This document shows, piece after piece, positions 35,585-45,136 of a stretch of 64,000 bases of DNA. The notes under the pieces are model-generated. The model worked only from the letters and a program-made list of their open reading frames with translations, was not told the DNA's origin and did not search any database. The stretch spans positions 80,370 to 144,369 of the forward strand of contig CALUXX010000005.1 of assembly GCA_944324845.1 (NCBI GenBank), read 5' to 3'. Positions within the stretch are counted from its first letter, which is position 1, and each line of letters starts with the position of its first letter. The stretch is from Candidatus Gastranaerophilales bacterium (GTDB taxonomy: Bacteria; Cyanobacteriota; Vampirovibrionia; Gastranaerophilales; Gastranaerophilaceae). The translations under genes and the position numbers were made by a program.

Positions 35585-36337
35585 ATGATAAATAAAAAAT
35601 CAAGGGATGAAATCAAGAGAATGCGTCATGCAGGACATATTGTTGCTCTTGTTCATCAAAAAATGAAAGAGGTTGTAGAACCTGGAATTTCTACAAAAGA
35701 ATTAGATAATATTGCAATGAAAATAATTAAAGAAAATCGTGCAATTCCGACATTTTTAGGATATGCAGGATTTCCGGCAAGTATTTGCACTTCAATAAAT
35801 GAAGAGGTTGTCCATGGTATTCCTTCTGAAGATAGAATCTTAAAAGAAGGTGATATTATTGCGATAGATGTTGGTGCAACTTATGGCGGTATGGTTGGTG
35901 ATAGTGCTTGGTCTTATCGAGTAGGCAAGGTATCACCTGAAGTTGAAGCTTTGATGAAAACAACAGAAGAATCACTTTATGCCGGAATTGAGCAAATGCG
36001 TCCGGGTAATGTTTTGGATGATATATCTAAAGCGATTGAAGCAGTTGCTGTTAAAGGCGGTTATGGTATTGTTCGTCAATATGGCGGGCACGGTGTCGGA
36101 TATGAAATGCATGAAGATCCGTTCCTTTTTAATTACAGTGTAGGGGATAATACTTTGATTAAACCAAATATTGCAATCGCTATTGAGCCAATGCTTAATT
36201 TGGGTTGTGATGATGTTGTTGTTGGGGAAGATGGTTGGACTGTCAGCACAAAAGACGGTAAGCCTTCTGCTCACTTTGAACATACTGTAATTGCAACTGA
36301 AGATGGACCATTGATTACTACCCAATTAATGAATTAG
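35585..36337 (+). CDS. map: Methionine aminopeptidase type I
   Basis: Removes initiator Met from nascent proteins; 250 residues. Metal ligands: DVGATYGGMVGDSA (two Asp), GGHGVGYEMHE (His), IEPML (Glu), and FEHT (Glu). Start at ATG 35585, nine bases after GAGG; an in-frame start at 35570 would add an unlikely five residues. Confidence 0.95.
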   Translation: MINKKSRDEIKRMRHAGHIVALVHQKMKEVVEPGISTKELDNIAMKIIKENRAIPTFLGYAGFPASICTSINEEVVHGIPSEDRILKEGDIIAIDVGATYGGMVGDSAWSYRVGKVSPEVEALMKTTEESLYAGIEQMRPGNVLDDISKAIEAVAVKGGYGIVRQYGGHGVGYEMHEDPFLFNYSVGDNTLIKPNIAIAIEPMLNLGCDDVVVGEDGWTVSTKDGKPSAHFEHTVIATEDGPLITTQLMN

Positions 36338-36346
36338 GAGAATTAA

Positions 36347-37015
36347 ATGAATTATTATATCGGTTTATCTTTAGCTTCCGGTTCAAGTATGGATTCCGGG
36401 GTTGCCGTGATTGATGAGAATAATGAAATTATTCTCATTGATAAATTGTATAAAATGAATGATATAATTTTCTTTTTTGAGAATTTTTCATCTTTGAAAA
36501 ATTCAAAAATTTGTGTTTCTGTTCCTTCTGATAGAACGATGTTGGAAGGTAAATGGAGAATTTTATCAAAGCCTTATCAATTAGTTGCAACTAATCAAAA
36601 TATGCCTAATCGTGATAATTGGACTCAAAGACATGCTACAAGAGGTTCTGAATATTTGAAAGAACTTGTTGCTCGTGGAATTACTGTTAATAGATTTGAT
36701 ATTTATTTAACAAGGCAAAGCCTGCATTTGAATTCTTGTTATAAAGACAGATCGCCTGCGGATTGTAAGTTTTTGCAACAGGCTCTGAAGTATGAATGGG
36801 GGTTTGATAATTTGCCGGTTAATATGATGCCTATGTCACATTTGGAGGCAATTTTGGGGGCTATTCTTGCTAAAGAATACGCTAATAATCCTGATAAAAT
36901 AAATGTTATTTATAACTTTAAAGGCTTAGATGTTATTGATATTAAGGAAAATCTCAATATTTCTACTGATGTATATAGATTTGAAAAGAATTTAGAAAAA
37001 CAGGTTGGTGTGTAG
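36347..37015 (+). CDS. Conserved protein of unknown function
   Basis: A 222-residue soluble protein starting YYIGLSLASGSSMDSGVAVID, a strand-loop-strand that resembles the start of RNase H/actin-like folds (as in DUF429), followed by VNRFDIYLTRQSLHL and SHLEAILGAILA. No catalytic residues are assigned. Nine bases after map, so in the same operon. Confidence 0.55.
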   Translation: MNYYIGLSLASGSSMDSGVAVIDENNEIILIDKLYKMNDIIFFFENFSSLKNSKICVSVPSDRTMLEGKWRILSKPYQLVATNQNMPNRDNWTQRHATRGSEYLKELVARGITVNRFDIYLTRQSLHLNSCYKDRSPADCKFLQQALKYEWGFDNLPVNMMPMSHLEAILGAILAKEYANNPDKINVIYNFKGLDVIDIKENLNISTDVYRFEKNLEKQVGV

Positions 37016-37019
37016 GTTT

Positions 37020-38228
37020 ATGTTTAAGAAATATATTGAAATTTTAAGTAATCCTTTGCTATATTATTCTGATAAATCGGGTACTTCGGTTTTTAGAAAT
37101 TTTTGTTTATTTAATAATACAGGATGTATTTTTAATAATGTTTTTACTAAGCAAAATGTTGGCAAGGCGCTTGAATTTCGATTTGCTCTTGATAAACGTT
37201 TAAAATGGGTTACGTTCTTAACTCCTGTTATTTTGTATCTTATTTTTATTCATTTGAATTGCTCTATATACAAGTTATTGTTTTTTGAATTACTTGGCTT
37301 GGGTATTATTTTTGGGACTAGAATTTATTTTTCTTATATTTACAGTCAGTATTTAGTTAAAAATTTTGGTCATTATGAGTTAGGAGAATTTACTCCGCCT
37401 GTTCCAAAACATAAAATTGCTGAATATGTTTCTGTTTTCAAGGCGAATATTTTAGTTATTTTGATTATTTTGGGATTGTATTTTTTACCGGCTCTGTTAT
37501 TGCAGGGAACTATAAGACTTACTTTGTCTCCAAAACATTTACATTGTAAAACAGCTTTAATATTGTCTAATATTTATACAACTTTTTATCCGAAAAGTGA
37601 GCATATTTATGATATGAGAGCGTTTAGTAAATTTATGGAAAAAGATTATGAAGGAGCTTTAGAAGATTATAAAGCTGTTATTGAACTTTCTGGTAGTAGA
37701 TTTACTAAAAAAGATTGTACCAGATTTGCTAATATTCTTCTTCTTCAAAAGAAAATCGGTACAACTCGTGAAGCGCTTGAATTATTTGATACTTATATTG
37801 AAAAGAAAAAATTGTCTGTTTTACAAAAATCTCAAATGCTTTGGATTAAATCAATTTTTAAAATTGAAAACCATATAACAGATAATATTATTCAAGATTA
37901 TGAAGATTTGATTGCATCTTTGGATGAAGATGATGTTAAAAATCAGTTTTATATTTCAAGTGATTTGGCATATATTTTATATCTAATGCAAGATTATCCG
38001 CTTGCTGTAAATAATTATGATGCATTGATTTTGTTTGCTAATGAAAATAAAGATATGTTTTCAAAAGAATTGAAAGCTGTATATGCTGAAAGAGGTTGGG
38101 CAAAAAGACATATGGGCGATGAAGCCGGTGCAAATCAAGATTTTGTTACATCCGGTATTGCTTACGATGAATTGGCTAAATATGAACCTTCTTTTGAAAA
38201 ACAAAAATTTGTGGTTGATCACTTTTAA
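37020..38228 (+). CDS. Membrane protein with C-terminal TPR-like repeats
   Basis: About 402 residues. Three hydrophobic segments (about 60-80, 85-110 and 145-170) precede a soluble region with TPR-like pairs (YEGALEDYKAVIEL, YPLAVNNYDALIL) and an acidic linker. An in-frame TTG at 37005 exists; ATG 37020 is used because it starts MFKKYIEIL. Function unknown. Confidence 0.6.
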   Translation: MFKKYIEILSNPLLYYSDKSGTSVFRNFCLFNNTGCIFNNVFTKQNVGKALEFRFALDKRLKWVTFLTPVILYLIFIHLNCSIYKLLFFELLGLGIIFGTRIYFSYIYSQYLVKNFGHYELGEFTPPVPKHKIAEYVSVFKANILVILIILGLYFLPALLLQGTIRLTLSPKHLHCKTALILSNIYTTFYPKSEHIYDMRAFSKFMEKDYEGALEDYKAVIELSGSRFTKKDCTRFANILLLQKKIGTTREALELFDTYIEKKKLSVLQKSQMLWIKSIFKIENHITDNIIQDYEDLIASLDEDDVKNQFYISSDLAYILYLMQDYPLAVNNYDALILFANENKDMFSKELKAVYAERGWAKRHMGDEAGANQDFVTSGIAYDELAKYEPSFEKQKFVVDHF

Positions 38229-38353
38229 CGATAAAATTTATAAGATATTTGCTATAAATTTATAGTAATATGATTATCTCCGTTTGTCTTATTCCTAAAT
38301 TTTATGATTAAAGTTAGTATATTTTTAATCAGAAAAGAAAGGATTGACAGATT

Positions 38354-38815
38354 ATGAAAAACAATTTTTGGTTTATCGTAGCGTGCGTACTTGTATTTTT
38401 GGTTGGTTACAATATGAATAATGTTGCTATTTCTTTCCCAAAATATAAGGTTGCGGTTGTGGATATTCCCACTGTGCTTTCAAATTCAGATGAAATTCAG
38501 TCGCTGAAAAAAGAGCAAGATAAAGAAAACAAAGAATTGGATCTTTTGATTTCCAAAGCTCAGAATGATATTTTGAATGAACCAGATAGAAATAAATTAA
38601 TTCAAAAAGAAGCAGATTATAGACAAAAAATTGAAACTAAAAAGAAAAGTATTGATAAAAAATATAATGCAAAATTAGCAAAAATTAATCAAGATATTCA
38701 GGCTCTTATATCTAAAGAAGCCCAAAAATCAAATTATAACTTAGTTCTACCGGCTGGTATGGTAATTTCCGGCGGGGATGATATTACTAATAATGTTGTA
38801 AAAAGTATGAAGTAA
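38354..38815 (+). CDS. OmpH/Skp-like periplasmic chaperone
   Basis: A 153-residue protein with a signal anchor, the start of the Skp domain (VAVVDIPTVLSNSDEI), a long coiled coil of Lys/Glu-rich helices, and the end motif NYNLVLPAGMVISGGDDITN typical of OmpH. It holds outer-membrane proteins in the periplasm. AAAGGA precedes the start. Confidence 0.85.
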   Translation: MKNNFWFIVACVLVFLVGYNMNNVAISFPKYKVAVVDIPTVLSNSDEIQSLKKEQDKENKELDLLISKAQNDILNEPDRNKLIQKEADYRQKIETKKKSIDKKYNAKLAKINQDIQALISKEAQKSNYNLVLPAGMVISGGDDITNNVVKSMK

Positions 38816-38817
38816 CT

Positions 38818-39660
38818 CTACACTAAACTTGCTGCATTATAGGAACTTCTTACAAGTGGTCCGATTTGGTATTTTGTAAATCCTATTGATGCTGCAAGTT
38901 TTTTTAGTTCTTCATATTCCTCTAATTCGTAATACTTTGCAACTTCCAGGTGTTGTTTTGATGGTTGAATGTATTGTCCTATTGTCACAATATCGCAGTT
39001 CACATTATGCAAATCTTCAAGTGTTGATTTGATTTGGTCAAATGTTTCCCCAAGTCCAATCATTAAACCTGATTTTGTTTCAATATTACTGTTTTCTTTT
39101 ATATATTTCAAAACTTCTAATGAATTTTGATAATTCCCTTGTGGACGGGCTGTTGGGAATATGTCTTTTACTGTTTCAATATTATGATTAAATACATCAG
39201 GTTTTGCTTCGATAATTATATCAAGAGCTGATTTATTATTTTTGAAATCAGGTGTTAAGATTTCAATTTTGGTTTCAGGCATTAATGCTCGAATTTCATA
39301 AATACATTGTGCAAAATGTTGTGCTCCGCCATCAGGTAAATCATCTCTTGTTACTGATGTTATTACTGTGTATTTTAAACCTAAATCCCTTACCGCTTGT
39401 GCTACATTTTTAGGTTCATTTGCATCTAATGCCTCTGGTTTTTGACATAGTATGTTACAATATTTACAATTTCTGGTACATACATTACCCATTATAAGAA
39501 AGGTTGCGGTATTTTTTGTATAACACTCGTTTTTATTAGGGCATCTTGCGTTTTCGCATACCGTATTTAAGCAGTTTTTCTTTAATATTCTGCGTACGTT
39601 CCTTGTTGTGTCAGTATCTATTATTGGTCTTTTTAAAAATTCAGGTAACTTTGTGCGCAC
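38818..39660 (-). CDS. lipA: Lipoyl synthase
   Basis: Radical-SAM enzyme that inserts sulfur into octanoyl-protein, 280 residues. It has CENARCPNKNEC (auxiliary cluster), CTRNCKYC (SAM cluster, CX3CX2C), and the C-terminal RSSY (RSSYNA). The GTG at 39660 is preferred because AAAGGAAC lies 5-7 bases upstream, giving MRTKLPEFLKRP; a TTG at 39696 is possible. Convergent with skp (2 bases). Confidence 0.93.
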   Translation of the reverse strand: MRTKLPEFLKRPIIDTDTTRNVRRILKKNCLNTVCENARCPNKNECYTKNTATFLIMGNVCTRNCKYCNILCQKPEALDANEPKNVAQAVRDLGLKYTVITSVTRDDLPDGGAQHFAQCIYEIRALMPETKIEILTPDFKNNKSALDIIIEAKPDVFNHNIETVKDIFPTARPQGNYQNSLEVLKYIKENSNIETKSGLMIGLGETFDQIKSTLEDLHNVNCDIVTIGQYIQPSKQHLEVAKYYELEEYEELKKLAASIGFTKYQIGPLVRSSYNAASLV

Positions 39661-39770
39661 TTTTTGTTCCTTTCTGGGTTTAATATATATAGGCAAAAAT
39701 TTTTTATTTGCTTTTTATAATATAGTATTATATAAATATATTATAAAACAAATTATATAGGAGATGAAAT

Positions 39771-40127
39771 ATGAAAAATATCTTATTAACTTTAATTGTA
39801 TTATCATTCAGTGCAATTTCTACGTACGCACTTGAACCATTAATAATTGAACCGCTTTATGGTAATGGAAATACTCAAGTGACAGCTCCTGTAAATAATA
39901 ATGTTCAAAATACTCAAACTGTCGAAGTTCCTGCAGCAACAGAAGTTTCTGCAACTCCTAAAACTCCTCAGTATCCGCCTAATATGGTTCCTCAAAATGC
40001 TGCGGCTGAAGGTTTGCCTGTTACAAGAAAAACACCTTCAACAAGAGTTAGAATTGAAACTAAGCAAGGCAGCAGAACTAATACACAATGGAATCCTGGT
40101 GGTAAAGGTACAAGATCTTATTTTTAA
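39771..40127 (+). CDS. Small secreted Pro/Thr/Asn-rich protein
   Basis: 118 residues: signal peptide (cleavage after ...STYA), then a low-complexity region rich in Pro, Asn, Thr, Gln, and a basic C-terminal tail ending in SYF. No recognised domain. GGAGATGAAAT precedes the start. Function unknown. Confidence 0.55.
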   Translation: MKNILLTLIVLSFSAISTYALEPLIIEPLYGNGNTQVTAPVNNNVQNTQTVEVPAATEVSATPKTPQYPPNMVPQNAAAEGLPVTRKTPSTRVRIETKQGSRTNTQWNPGGKGTRSYF

Positions 40128-40151
40128 TCGATAGTTTTATAAATATTTTTA

Positions 40152-40187
40152 TAGAAAAAGCACCTTGTTAATAAGGTGCTTTTTCTA
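40152..40187. terminator. Bidirectional terminator overlapping the nrdG 3' end
   Basis: Stem TAGAAAAAGCACCTT/AAGGTGCTTTTTCTA, with A/T runs on both sides. The nrdG stop codon (40168-40170) lies in the loop, so the last six codons of nrdG form one arm. Confidence 0.9.
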
Positions 40188-40689
40188 TTGTTTTTGTTAT
40201 ATCTTCATAAAGAACAACTTGCCCTGATTTTAGTGATTTTTGGACATCTATTATTCTTTGATTTGAACTTCCTACCCAATGTAAATTATTATCATTCAAT
40301 TCTTTTACAAATCTGCCATCCAGAAGTACATCAATGTATTTCATTAAAGGTTCATTTTGAACATCTTCCCAGTGAAAACCCGTATATGACCATACTGTTT
40401 TTTCAGGATATTCTTCTTTGATTTTTTTAGCTAATCTGCAAATTTCTTCTCTATTAAATGGATGAAGCGGATCCCCGCCACTAAAAGTTATTCCTGCTAT
40501 ATGCGGTTTATCTAATGCTTCAAAAAGTTCTTTTTCTGCATCTTCATCAAAAGGTATTCCGCCTGCCAAATCCCAAGTTATTGGATTTTGACAGCCTTCG
40601 CAGTGATGGGTACATCCGGATACCCATAACACTACTCGTAAACCTTCGCCATTTAACATATCATCTTTTGTTATATTGTGATAATTCAT
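40168..40689 (-). CDS. nrdG: Anaerobic ribonucleotide reductase activating protein NrdG
   Basis: Radical-SAM enzyme (173 residues) that forms the glycyl radical in NrdD. Contains CTHHCEGC (CX3CX2C) near residue 32, TFSGGDPL and the family C-terminus. Three bases downstream of nrdD, so co-transcribed. Its C-terminal codons are part of the terminator hairpin. Confidence 0.93.
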   Translation of the reverse strand: MNYHNITKDDMLNGEGLRVVLWVSGCTHHCEGCQNPITWDLAGGIPFDEDAEKELFEALDKPHIAGITFSGGDPLHPFNREEICRLAKKIKEEYPEKTVWSYTGFHWEDVQNEPLMKYIDVLLDGRFVKELNDNNLHWVGSSNQRIIDVQKSLKSGQVVLYEDITKTIEKAPY

Positions 40690-40692
40690 AAA

Positions 40693-42957
40693 CTACATGC
40701 TCACTCTGTCTTTGATTTCTTCCATTTTGTGATCTGCCAGTCTTGAATCACCTTTTACTCTTGAATATGCAAGATATCCATTCATACGATCTATTTTGGT
40801 TAAGTTCTTAGAACCGCATTTTGGACATACATCCATATTTAATTCTTGGTGTCCGCAATCATCACAATATGATAATGATAAGTTTACTCCTTCATAAAAT
40901 CCTTTATCCATAGCTCGTCTTAGTAATGTTTCAACGGCTTTTGTATTATATGATATTGGATATTTTACGTATTGAATTTTTCCACCGTTAAATAAATCCC
41001 AGAATCTACCTTCAATATCTTGTTTTTGAATAGGGCTTATTTGTTCTGAAACGTGACAATGGAATGAATTTGATACATAAGGTTTATCTGATACATTTGC
41101 TACAATTCCAAATTTGTTTCTGAATTGTTTAACTTGTAATCCACAAAGATTTTCTGCCGGTGTTCCGTATATTGCATACAAAATGCCGTCTTTTTCTTTG
41201 AATTCTTGTGTTTTCTTGTTAATGTATTCCATAACTTCAAGTGCAAATTCACCATCTTCTACAAGTGATTTTCCGTTATATACTTGTTGTAATTCGTTTA
41301 ATGCTGTAATACCAAATGATGCTGTAGATGATTTTAATACAGGCTTAATTTTGTCGTGTATTCCTAAATGTCCGCCTAAAAATCCTCCTTCACAGAATCC
41401 TAATGGATTTATACTTGCTTTCATTTCGCCAAGATAGTTATATGTTCTAATGTGTATTTTTCTTATTATTTCAAGATAATAATCTAATACTTCATAGAAA
41501 TCTTTACTTTCTTGCTGTGCTTTTGAATAAATCATTGGTAAGTGTAAGCTGATTGCTCCAATATTAAATCTGCCTACAAAAACCGGTTTATCGTTTTCAT
41601 CTGCAGGTTTCATTCCACCTTTTTCAAACCATGGTGATAAGAATGCTCTACATCCCATTGGTGAAATTACTCGTTTATATTTTTTGTAGATTGATGCTAC
41701 ATATCCATCACCTGTTAAACTTAGCCAATCTGGATACATTGTCTTTTTAGAGCATTCAACACCTGCGTGGAATAATTTTTCTAATGGTTTTCCTTCTCCG
41801 TGTAATTCTTCATCATATAAGAATACAATTTTAGGGAATAATACTGGTTTTTTACATTCTTTTTTACCTTGACCGTTTTGACGTGTTTTTAAACAAGCTA
41901 ATGTTGCCATTACTTCAAATTCGTCTTGACCAAGACCTGTTGTTACTGTGATGAATGGATAATCACCACGTGATGATGCCACTGTATTGAATTTGTATTC
42001 CCATCCTTGGAATCCTTGTTCAAAATCGTGTTGTACATCTTTTAATGCTTCTTCTTTTGCTTTTTCAAAGGATAAGCCTAAACAAATGTATTTTTCATAT
42101 TGTCTGTCATAAGTCTTTTTAGCGTATGGTGCAAGAATTTTGTCAACTTCTGCAACTGTAAAGCCTCCATATTGTTGGCTTGCTGCTGCCATTACAATAT
42201 CACCGATAACATCAAATGCTACATCCAAACTCTTTGGTTCGTTGTACCAAATGTTACCCATTTCAAAACCGCCTTCTAGTACGGATTTTACATCAAATAA
42301 ACAGCAGTTCATTGTGTCTCGTCTTGCGCACATATCATGAATGTATATATAGCCATCTTTGATTGCTTGAATTTCTTCTACTGTTAAGAAGAATTTTTTG
42401 TATAATTCTTTGTTTAATTCATTGAATATCAATGAACGTTTTGTTGATACTAATGTTGAATCTGCATTGGCATTTTCTTTGTCGCCAATGTACATAATTC
42501 TTTGTGATTCTTTGTAAACTTTATCTAACATTGCAACAAAGTCTGTTTTATAATTTCTATAATTTCTATAACTTTTTGCAACTAGTGGATTTATGCTTTC
42601 TAATGCGCTTTCTACAATGTTATGAATTTCTAGTATAGAAATTTCTTTTTTGTTTAAATCAGAAACATTTTTATTTACAAAATCGCAAATTCTTTGAAGA
42701 TCTTCTTCTGTGAATGTAACCATCATGCGTGTTGCAGATTTTTTTACGGCAACGACTACTTTTTGAACGTTATATTTTTCTTTTGTTCCGTCTTTTTTGA
42801 TAATGCAAACATTTTCTGTAAGTTTTGATGCACTGTCAAGAACTTGTTTTGAAAACATTACGTTTGAATCGTGTACTCTTTTTATAGCATCTGTAACGTG
42901 TGCGGATGTTATACCTACTACATTTCCTTCGTTATTTTTATTAACCGCATTTTGCAT
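40693..42957 (-). CDS. nrdD: Anaerobic ribonucleoside-triphosphate reductase NrdD
   Basis: Class III ribonucleotide reductase of about 754 residues; makes dNTPs without oxygen. N-terminal ATP-cone (KKDGTKEKYN...), core glycyl-radical enzyme domain, and a C-terminal zinc site (CDDCG, CPKCG) followed by the radical Gly in RMNGYLAY, 28 residues from the end. Start taken at 42957, where GAGGAGA lies 6 bases upstream; the TTG at 42981 is unlikely. Obligately anaerobic chemistry. Confidence 0.95.
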   Translation of the reverse strand: MQNAVNKNNEGNVVGITSAHVTDAIKRVHDSNVMFSKQVLDSASKLTENVCIIKKDGTKEKYNVQKVVVAVKKSATRMMVTFTEEDLQRICDFVNKNVSDLNKKEISILEIHNIVESALESINPLVAKSYRNYRNYKTDFVAMLDKVYKESQRIMYIGDKENANADSTLVSTKRSLIFNELNKELYKKFFLTVEEIQAIKDGYIYIHDMCARRDTMNCCLFDVKSVLEGGFEMGNIWYNEPKSLDVAFDVIGDIVMAAASQQYGGFTVAEVDKILAPYAKKTYDRQYEKYICLGLSFEKAKEEALKDVQHDFEQGFQGWEYKFNTVASSRGDYPFITVTTGLGQDEFEVMATLACLKTRQNGQGKKECKKPVLFPKIVFLYDEELHGEGKPLEKLFHAGVECSKKTMYPDWLSLTGDGYVASIYKKYKRVISPMGCRAFLSPWFEKGGMKPADENDKPVFVGRFNIGAISLHLPMIYSKAQQESKDFYEVLDYYLEIIRKIHIRTYNYLGEMKASINPLGFCEGGFLGGHLGIHDKIKPVLKSSTASFGITALNELQQVYNGKSLVEDGEFALEVMEYINKKTQEFKEKDGILYAIYGTPAENLCGLQVKQFRNKFGIVANVSDKPYVSNSFHCHVSEQISPIQKQDIEGRFWDLFNGGKIQYVKYPISYNTKAVETLLRRAMDKGFYEGVNLSLSYCDDCGHQELNMDVCPKCGSKNLTKIDRMNGYLAYSRVKGDSRLADHKMEEIKDRVSM

Positions 42958-43287
42958 AATAAATCTCCTCTGATTTTGCAAGGCGCATGCTCCAACCTGT
43001 CTTTTCGCTAACCCTTACATTTGCCTTTTTACAAGGCTTTCTACCTTTTTACTATCCATAATCTCTTTCTTTAATTTTATCATGAATTTCAATAAAAGTT
43101 AATTGATTTGAGTCAAAAATAAATCCATTTATCGATAAAATTTGAAATAAAATTTAACATTTTATCCCAAAAGTTTTTCTATTTAAGGGTTATGGTTTTA
43201 TAAATAAAAATTACCAAATATTAAAACATGATAAGAAGGATTAACATTTGTAAAAAATACACTAAATATTTGTTATTGCATGGGTAA
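42958..43287 (-). promoter_or_regulatory. nrdD upstream region with a possible structured leader
   Basis: About 330 bases without a gene. Read on the minus strand, the 75 bases before the nrdD ribosome binding site contain a hairpin GCCTT-GTAAA-AAGGC (43023-43037) and a second GCGCCTTGC close to the binding site (near 42978) that could compete for the same AAGGC arm. No riboswitch class is recognised and no NrdR box is seen. The rest (43100-43280) is plain AT-rich sequence. Confidence 0.35.
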
Positions 43288-43312
43288 AAAGCATGTCAAA
43301 AAGACATGCTTT
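43288..43312 (-). terminator. Terminator of the 43.3-44.9 kb gene
   Basis: Stem AAAGCATGTC/GACATGCTTT with a 5-base loop; on the minus strand it is followed by TTTTTACCC. It starts 27 bases after the stop. Confidence 0.85.
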
Positions 43313-43338
43313 AGTAGTAGTGTGGTAAATGAATTATG

Positions 43339-44928
43339 TTATGCAGCGATTTTATTTTCTTGTTTTTTAGCTTTTGCTTTTGTTAGTTTGGCGTTTACCA
43401 TAGGTAATAAATAACCTAGTGTTATGCCTGAATATAACAAGCCTGAAATGTGGGCAACGTTTAATTTCCATAGATTTTTCTTTGCAAAGGCTGCACCTTT
43501 TGCGGCTATTTCTGTATGTGTTTTTAGATTTACGTAATTTAGCCAATGTTTCAAACCTTTACCCGGTTTTGAGATATTAAACAAGTTTTCTTTCTTTCTA
43601 TCAAGCAAGTTTGCTACTCCTTTTGCAGCAAAGCCGCCAAATACCAGCCAGTTTAGAAATCCGAAATAATCACGTGTTACAGATTCTCTTAATTCTGTTT
43701 CGTTATCTGATGCCATAAATCGACCTACGATATTTGCGGCATATACGGTTTTTATTGCATTTCCGCTTGTTACTGGTCCGGTGAATTGAAGTTTTCTTAC
43801 AAAGTCTTTAGGGCTTTTTACTTTCATAACTCCAATTACCATTGCTACCATACCAATACTTGCTGCAAGTTTTTTGAAGAAGAAGGATTTGTTTTTATTA
43901 TTGGTTTTATCTTGTTGTTGGGTTTTAGTTTCTGCAGGTGTTTGGGTTGCTGTTTTTGTTTCGTAATCTACATCACCTACAAATCCTTTTTTACCTGTAC
44001 GTTTTTCTGTTAGTTTTCTGTTGATGTATTGGTTTGTTAATCCTAAAATTGATGCTCCCGTTAGCGCTCCGAAGATTTTAATTTTATTGATTTTTGCGAT
44101 TTTAGTCAGTGCTTTATCTACATCAATATTTTTATTGGTGAAAATATCTTTACCCATGTCATAGGTATCTCTTAGGATAATTTCGAGTTTTTCATTCCAA
44201 GTTTTTCCGTTTACATTTACGGTTAAATATCTGTTTGCTCCTAATGCGTTTGTTAATCTGGTTTCTGCTATTTTTAAGATGTTATTTTTGTCTTCTTTGG
44301 CAATGGTTTTATCATTAATTATTTCGGTCATTGTTTTGATAAAACCTTCTTTTGTTTTTAGTGTTTGTGGTGTGTGTTTGTATTTCTCGTTTCTCCAAGT
44401 TATATATGTCCAAGAATTTTCATCTACCCATTTTACGTCTTTCCAATTTATTTCTGAAAATTTATTTATTTTTGCTCCGTCTTGTCCGCTTAAATTTTCA
44501 AAAACATTTTTTACATAATTTGTTGTATTATTATCAGAATTTTTCCAAGCATTATGTAATGTTTTTACTGCATCTTCGCTAAACCAAGTGTTTGGACGAA
44601 GTTCAACTTCCGGCATTATTTTATTGGTTATCATACGTGATATTCCATATGCTAAAAGCCCTGCTGATAAACAGTTAATAAAGGTTCCGCAAATTTCTCT
44701 GAAAAATGTTTCAAATCCGGCATCTTTATTTCTGTGTTTTGCATCGTAATAGGTTCTTGGTCCAACCATTGCGCCTAAGTCTATTAAAACTGCATTTGCC
44801 ATTTCGTTAGTATCTAAGCTTCTTAATGCTCCGGTTAATATTCCATCCATTGCACCTTTAAATTGTGGGTTAATGTTAGTTCTTTGTCTGGTTTTTGTAT
44901 TTGTATAATTATTTATTGTTAAGTCCAT
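43339..44928 (-). CDS. Multi-spanning membrane protein of unknown function, attenuator-controlled
   Basis: About 529 residues. It has four to five hydrophobic segments (ICGTFINCLSAGLLAYGI, IFGALTGASILGL, LAASIGMVAMVIGVM, FLNWLVFGGFAA, ISGLLYSGITLGYLL) and a Lys/Gln/Thr-rich low-complexity stretch. The N-terminus contains INPQFKGAMDG. An ATG at 44976 lies inside a terminator loop, so ATG 44928 (after GGAACGGAAAG) is the start. No family is recognised. Preceded by a leader-peptide attenuator (45033-45107 and 44963-44986). Confidence 0.6.
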   Translation of the reverse strand: MDLTINNYTNTKTRQRTNINPQFKGAMDGILTGALRSLDTNEMANAVLIDLGAMVGPRTYYDAKHRNKDAGFETFFREICGTFINCLSAGLLAYGISRMITNKIMPEVELRPNTWFSEDAVKTLHNAWKNSDNNTTNYVKNVFENLSGQDGAKINKFSEINWKDVKWVDENSWTYITWRNEKYKHTPQTLKTKEGFIKTMTEIINDKTIAKEDKNNILKIAETRLTNALGANRYLTVNVNGKTWNEKLEIILRDTYDMGKDIFTNKNIDVDKALTKIAKINKIKIFGALTGASILGLTNQYINRKLTEKRTGKKGFVGDVDYETKTATQTPAETKTQQQDKTNNKNKSFFFKKLAASIGMVAMVIGVMKVKSPKDFVRKLQFTGPVTSGNAIKTVYAANIVGRFMASDNETELRESVTRDYFGFLNWLVFGGFAAKGVANLLDRKKENLFNISKPGKGLKHWLNYVNLKTHTEIAAKGAAFAKKNLWKLNVAHISGLLYSGITLGYLLPMVNAKLTKAKAKKQENKIAA

Positions 44929-44962
44929 TTTCTTTCCGTTCCCAATATTTCTGAATACTAAA

Positions 44963-44986
44963 AAAGTCCCGTTCATACGGGACTTT
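44963..44986 (-). terminator. Attenuator terminator in the 43.3-44.9 kb leader
   Basis: On the minus strand: AAAGTCCCG, a 6-base loop, CGGGACTTT, then TTTTAG. It lies 35 bases before the gene start, and its 5' arm is exactly complementary to CGGGACTTT (45044-45052) inside the leader ORF, so an alternative antiterminator can form. Confidence 0.8.
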
Positions 44987-45032
44987 AAAAATCTTTATTT
45001 AGGTATAATTTAAAAGTTTATAAATTCACACA

Positions 45033-45107
45033 CTAAAAACTACAAAGTCCCGATTTTGAAACTTTGGTGGAGGAGGAGCCTGTTGTTGTTAATGTGTAAT
45101 TAAACAT
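45033..45107 (-). CDS. Leader peptide (24 codons, Thr/Ser-rich)
   Basis: ATG at 45107 has AAGG five bases upstream. The peptide reads MFNYTLTTTGSSST followed by KVSKSGLCSF. It holds runs of ACA-ACA-ACA and TCC-TCC-TCC-ACC codons, the layout of amino-acid attenuator peptides. An in-frame ATG four codons upstream is a possible alternative start. The last third of the ORF contains the antiterminator arm CGGGACTTT. Confidence 0.55.
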   Translation of the reverse strand: MFNYTLTTTGSSSTKVSKSGLCSF

Positions 45108-45136
45108 ATCTACCTTCATTCTATTATTACATTTGT

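Noticed and set aside
42958..43100. Cobalamin or c-di-GMP riboswitch before nrdD
   Set aside because: Some short matches (AAAGGCAAA-like) but the conserved cores of both classes are absent.
44929..44976. Upstream ATG for the 43.3 kb membrane protein
   Set aside because: The ATG at 44976 is in the loop of the attenuator terminator and lacks a ribosome binding site; ATG 44928 fits better.
45030..45110. Polyproline reading frame (PPPPK) in the leader
   Set aside because: This frame is interrupted by a stop immediately upstream and has no start codon; the Thr/Ser frame has a start and a ribosome binding site.
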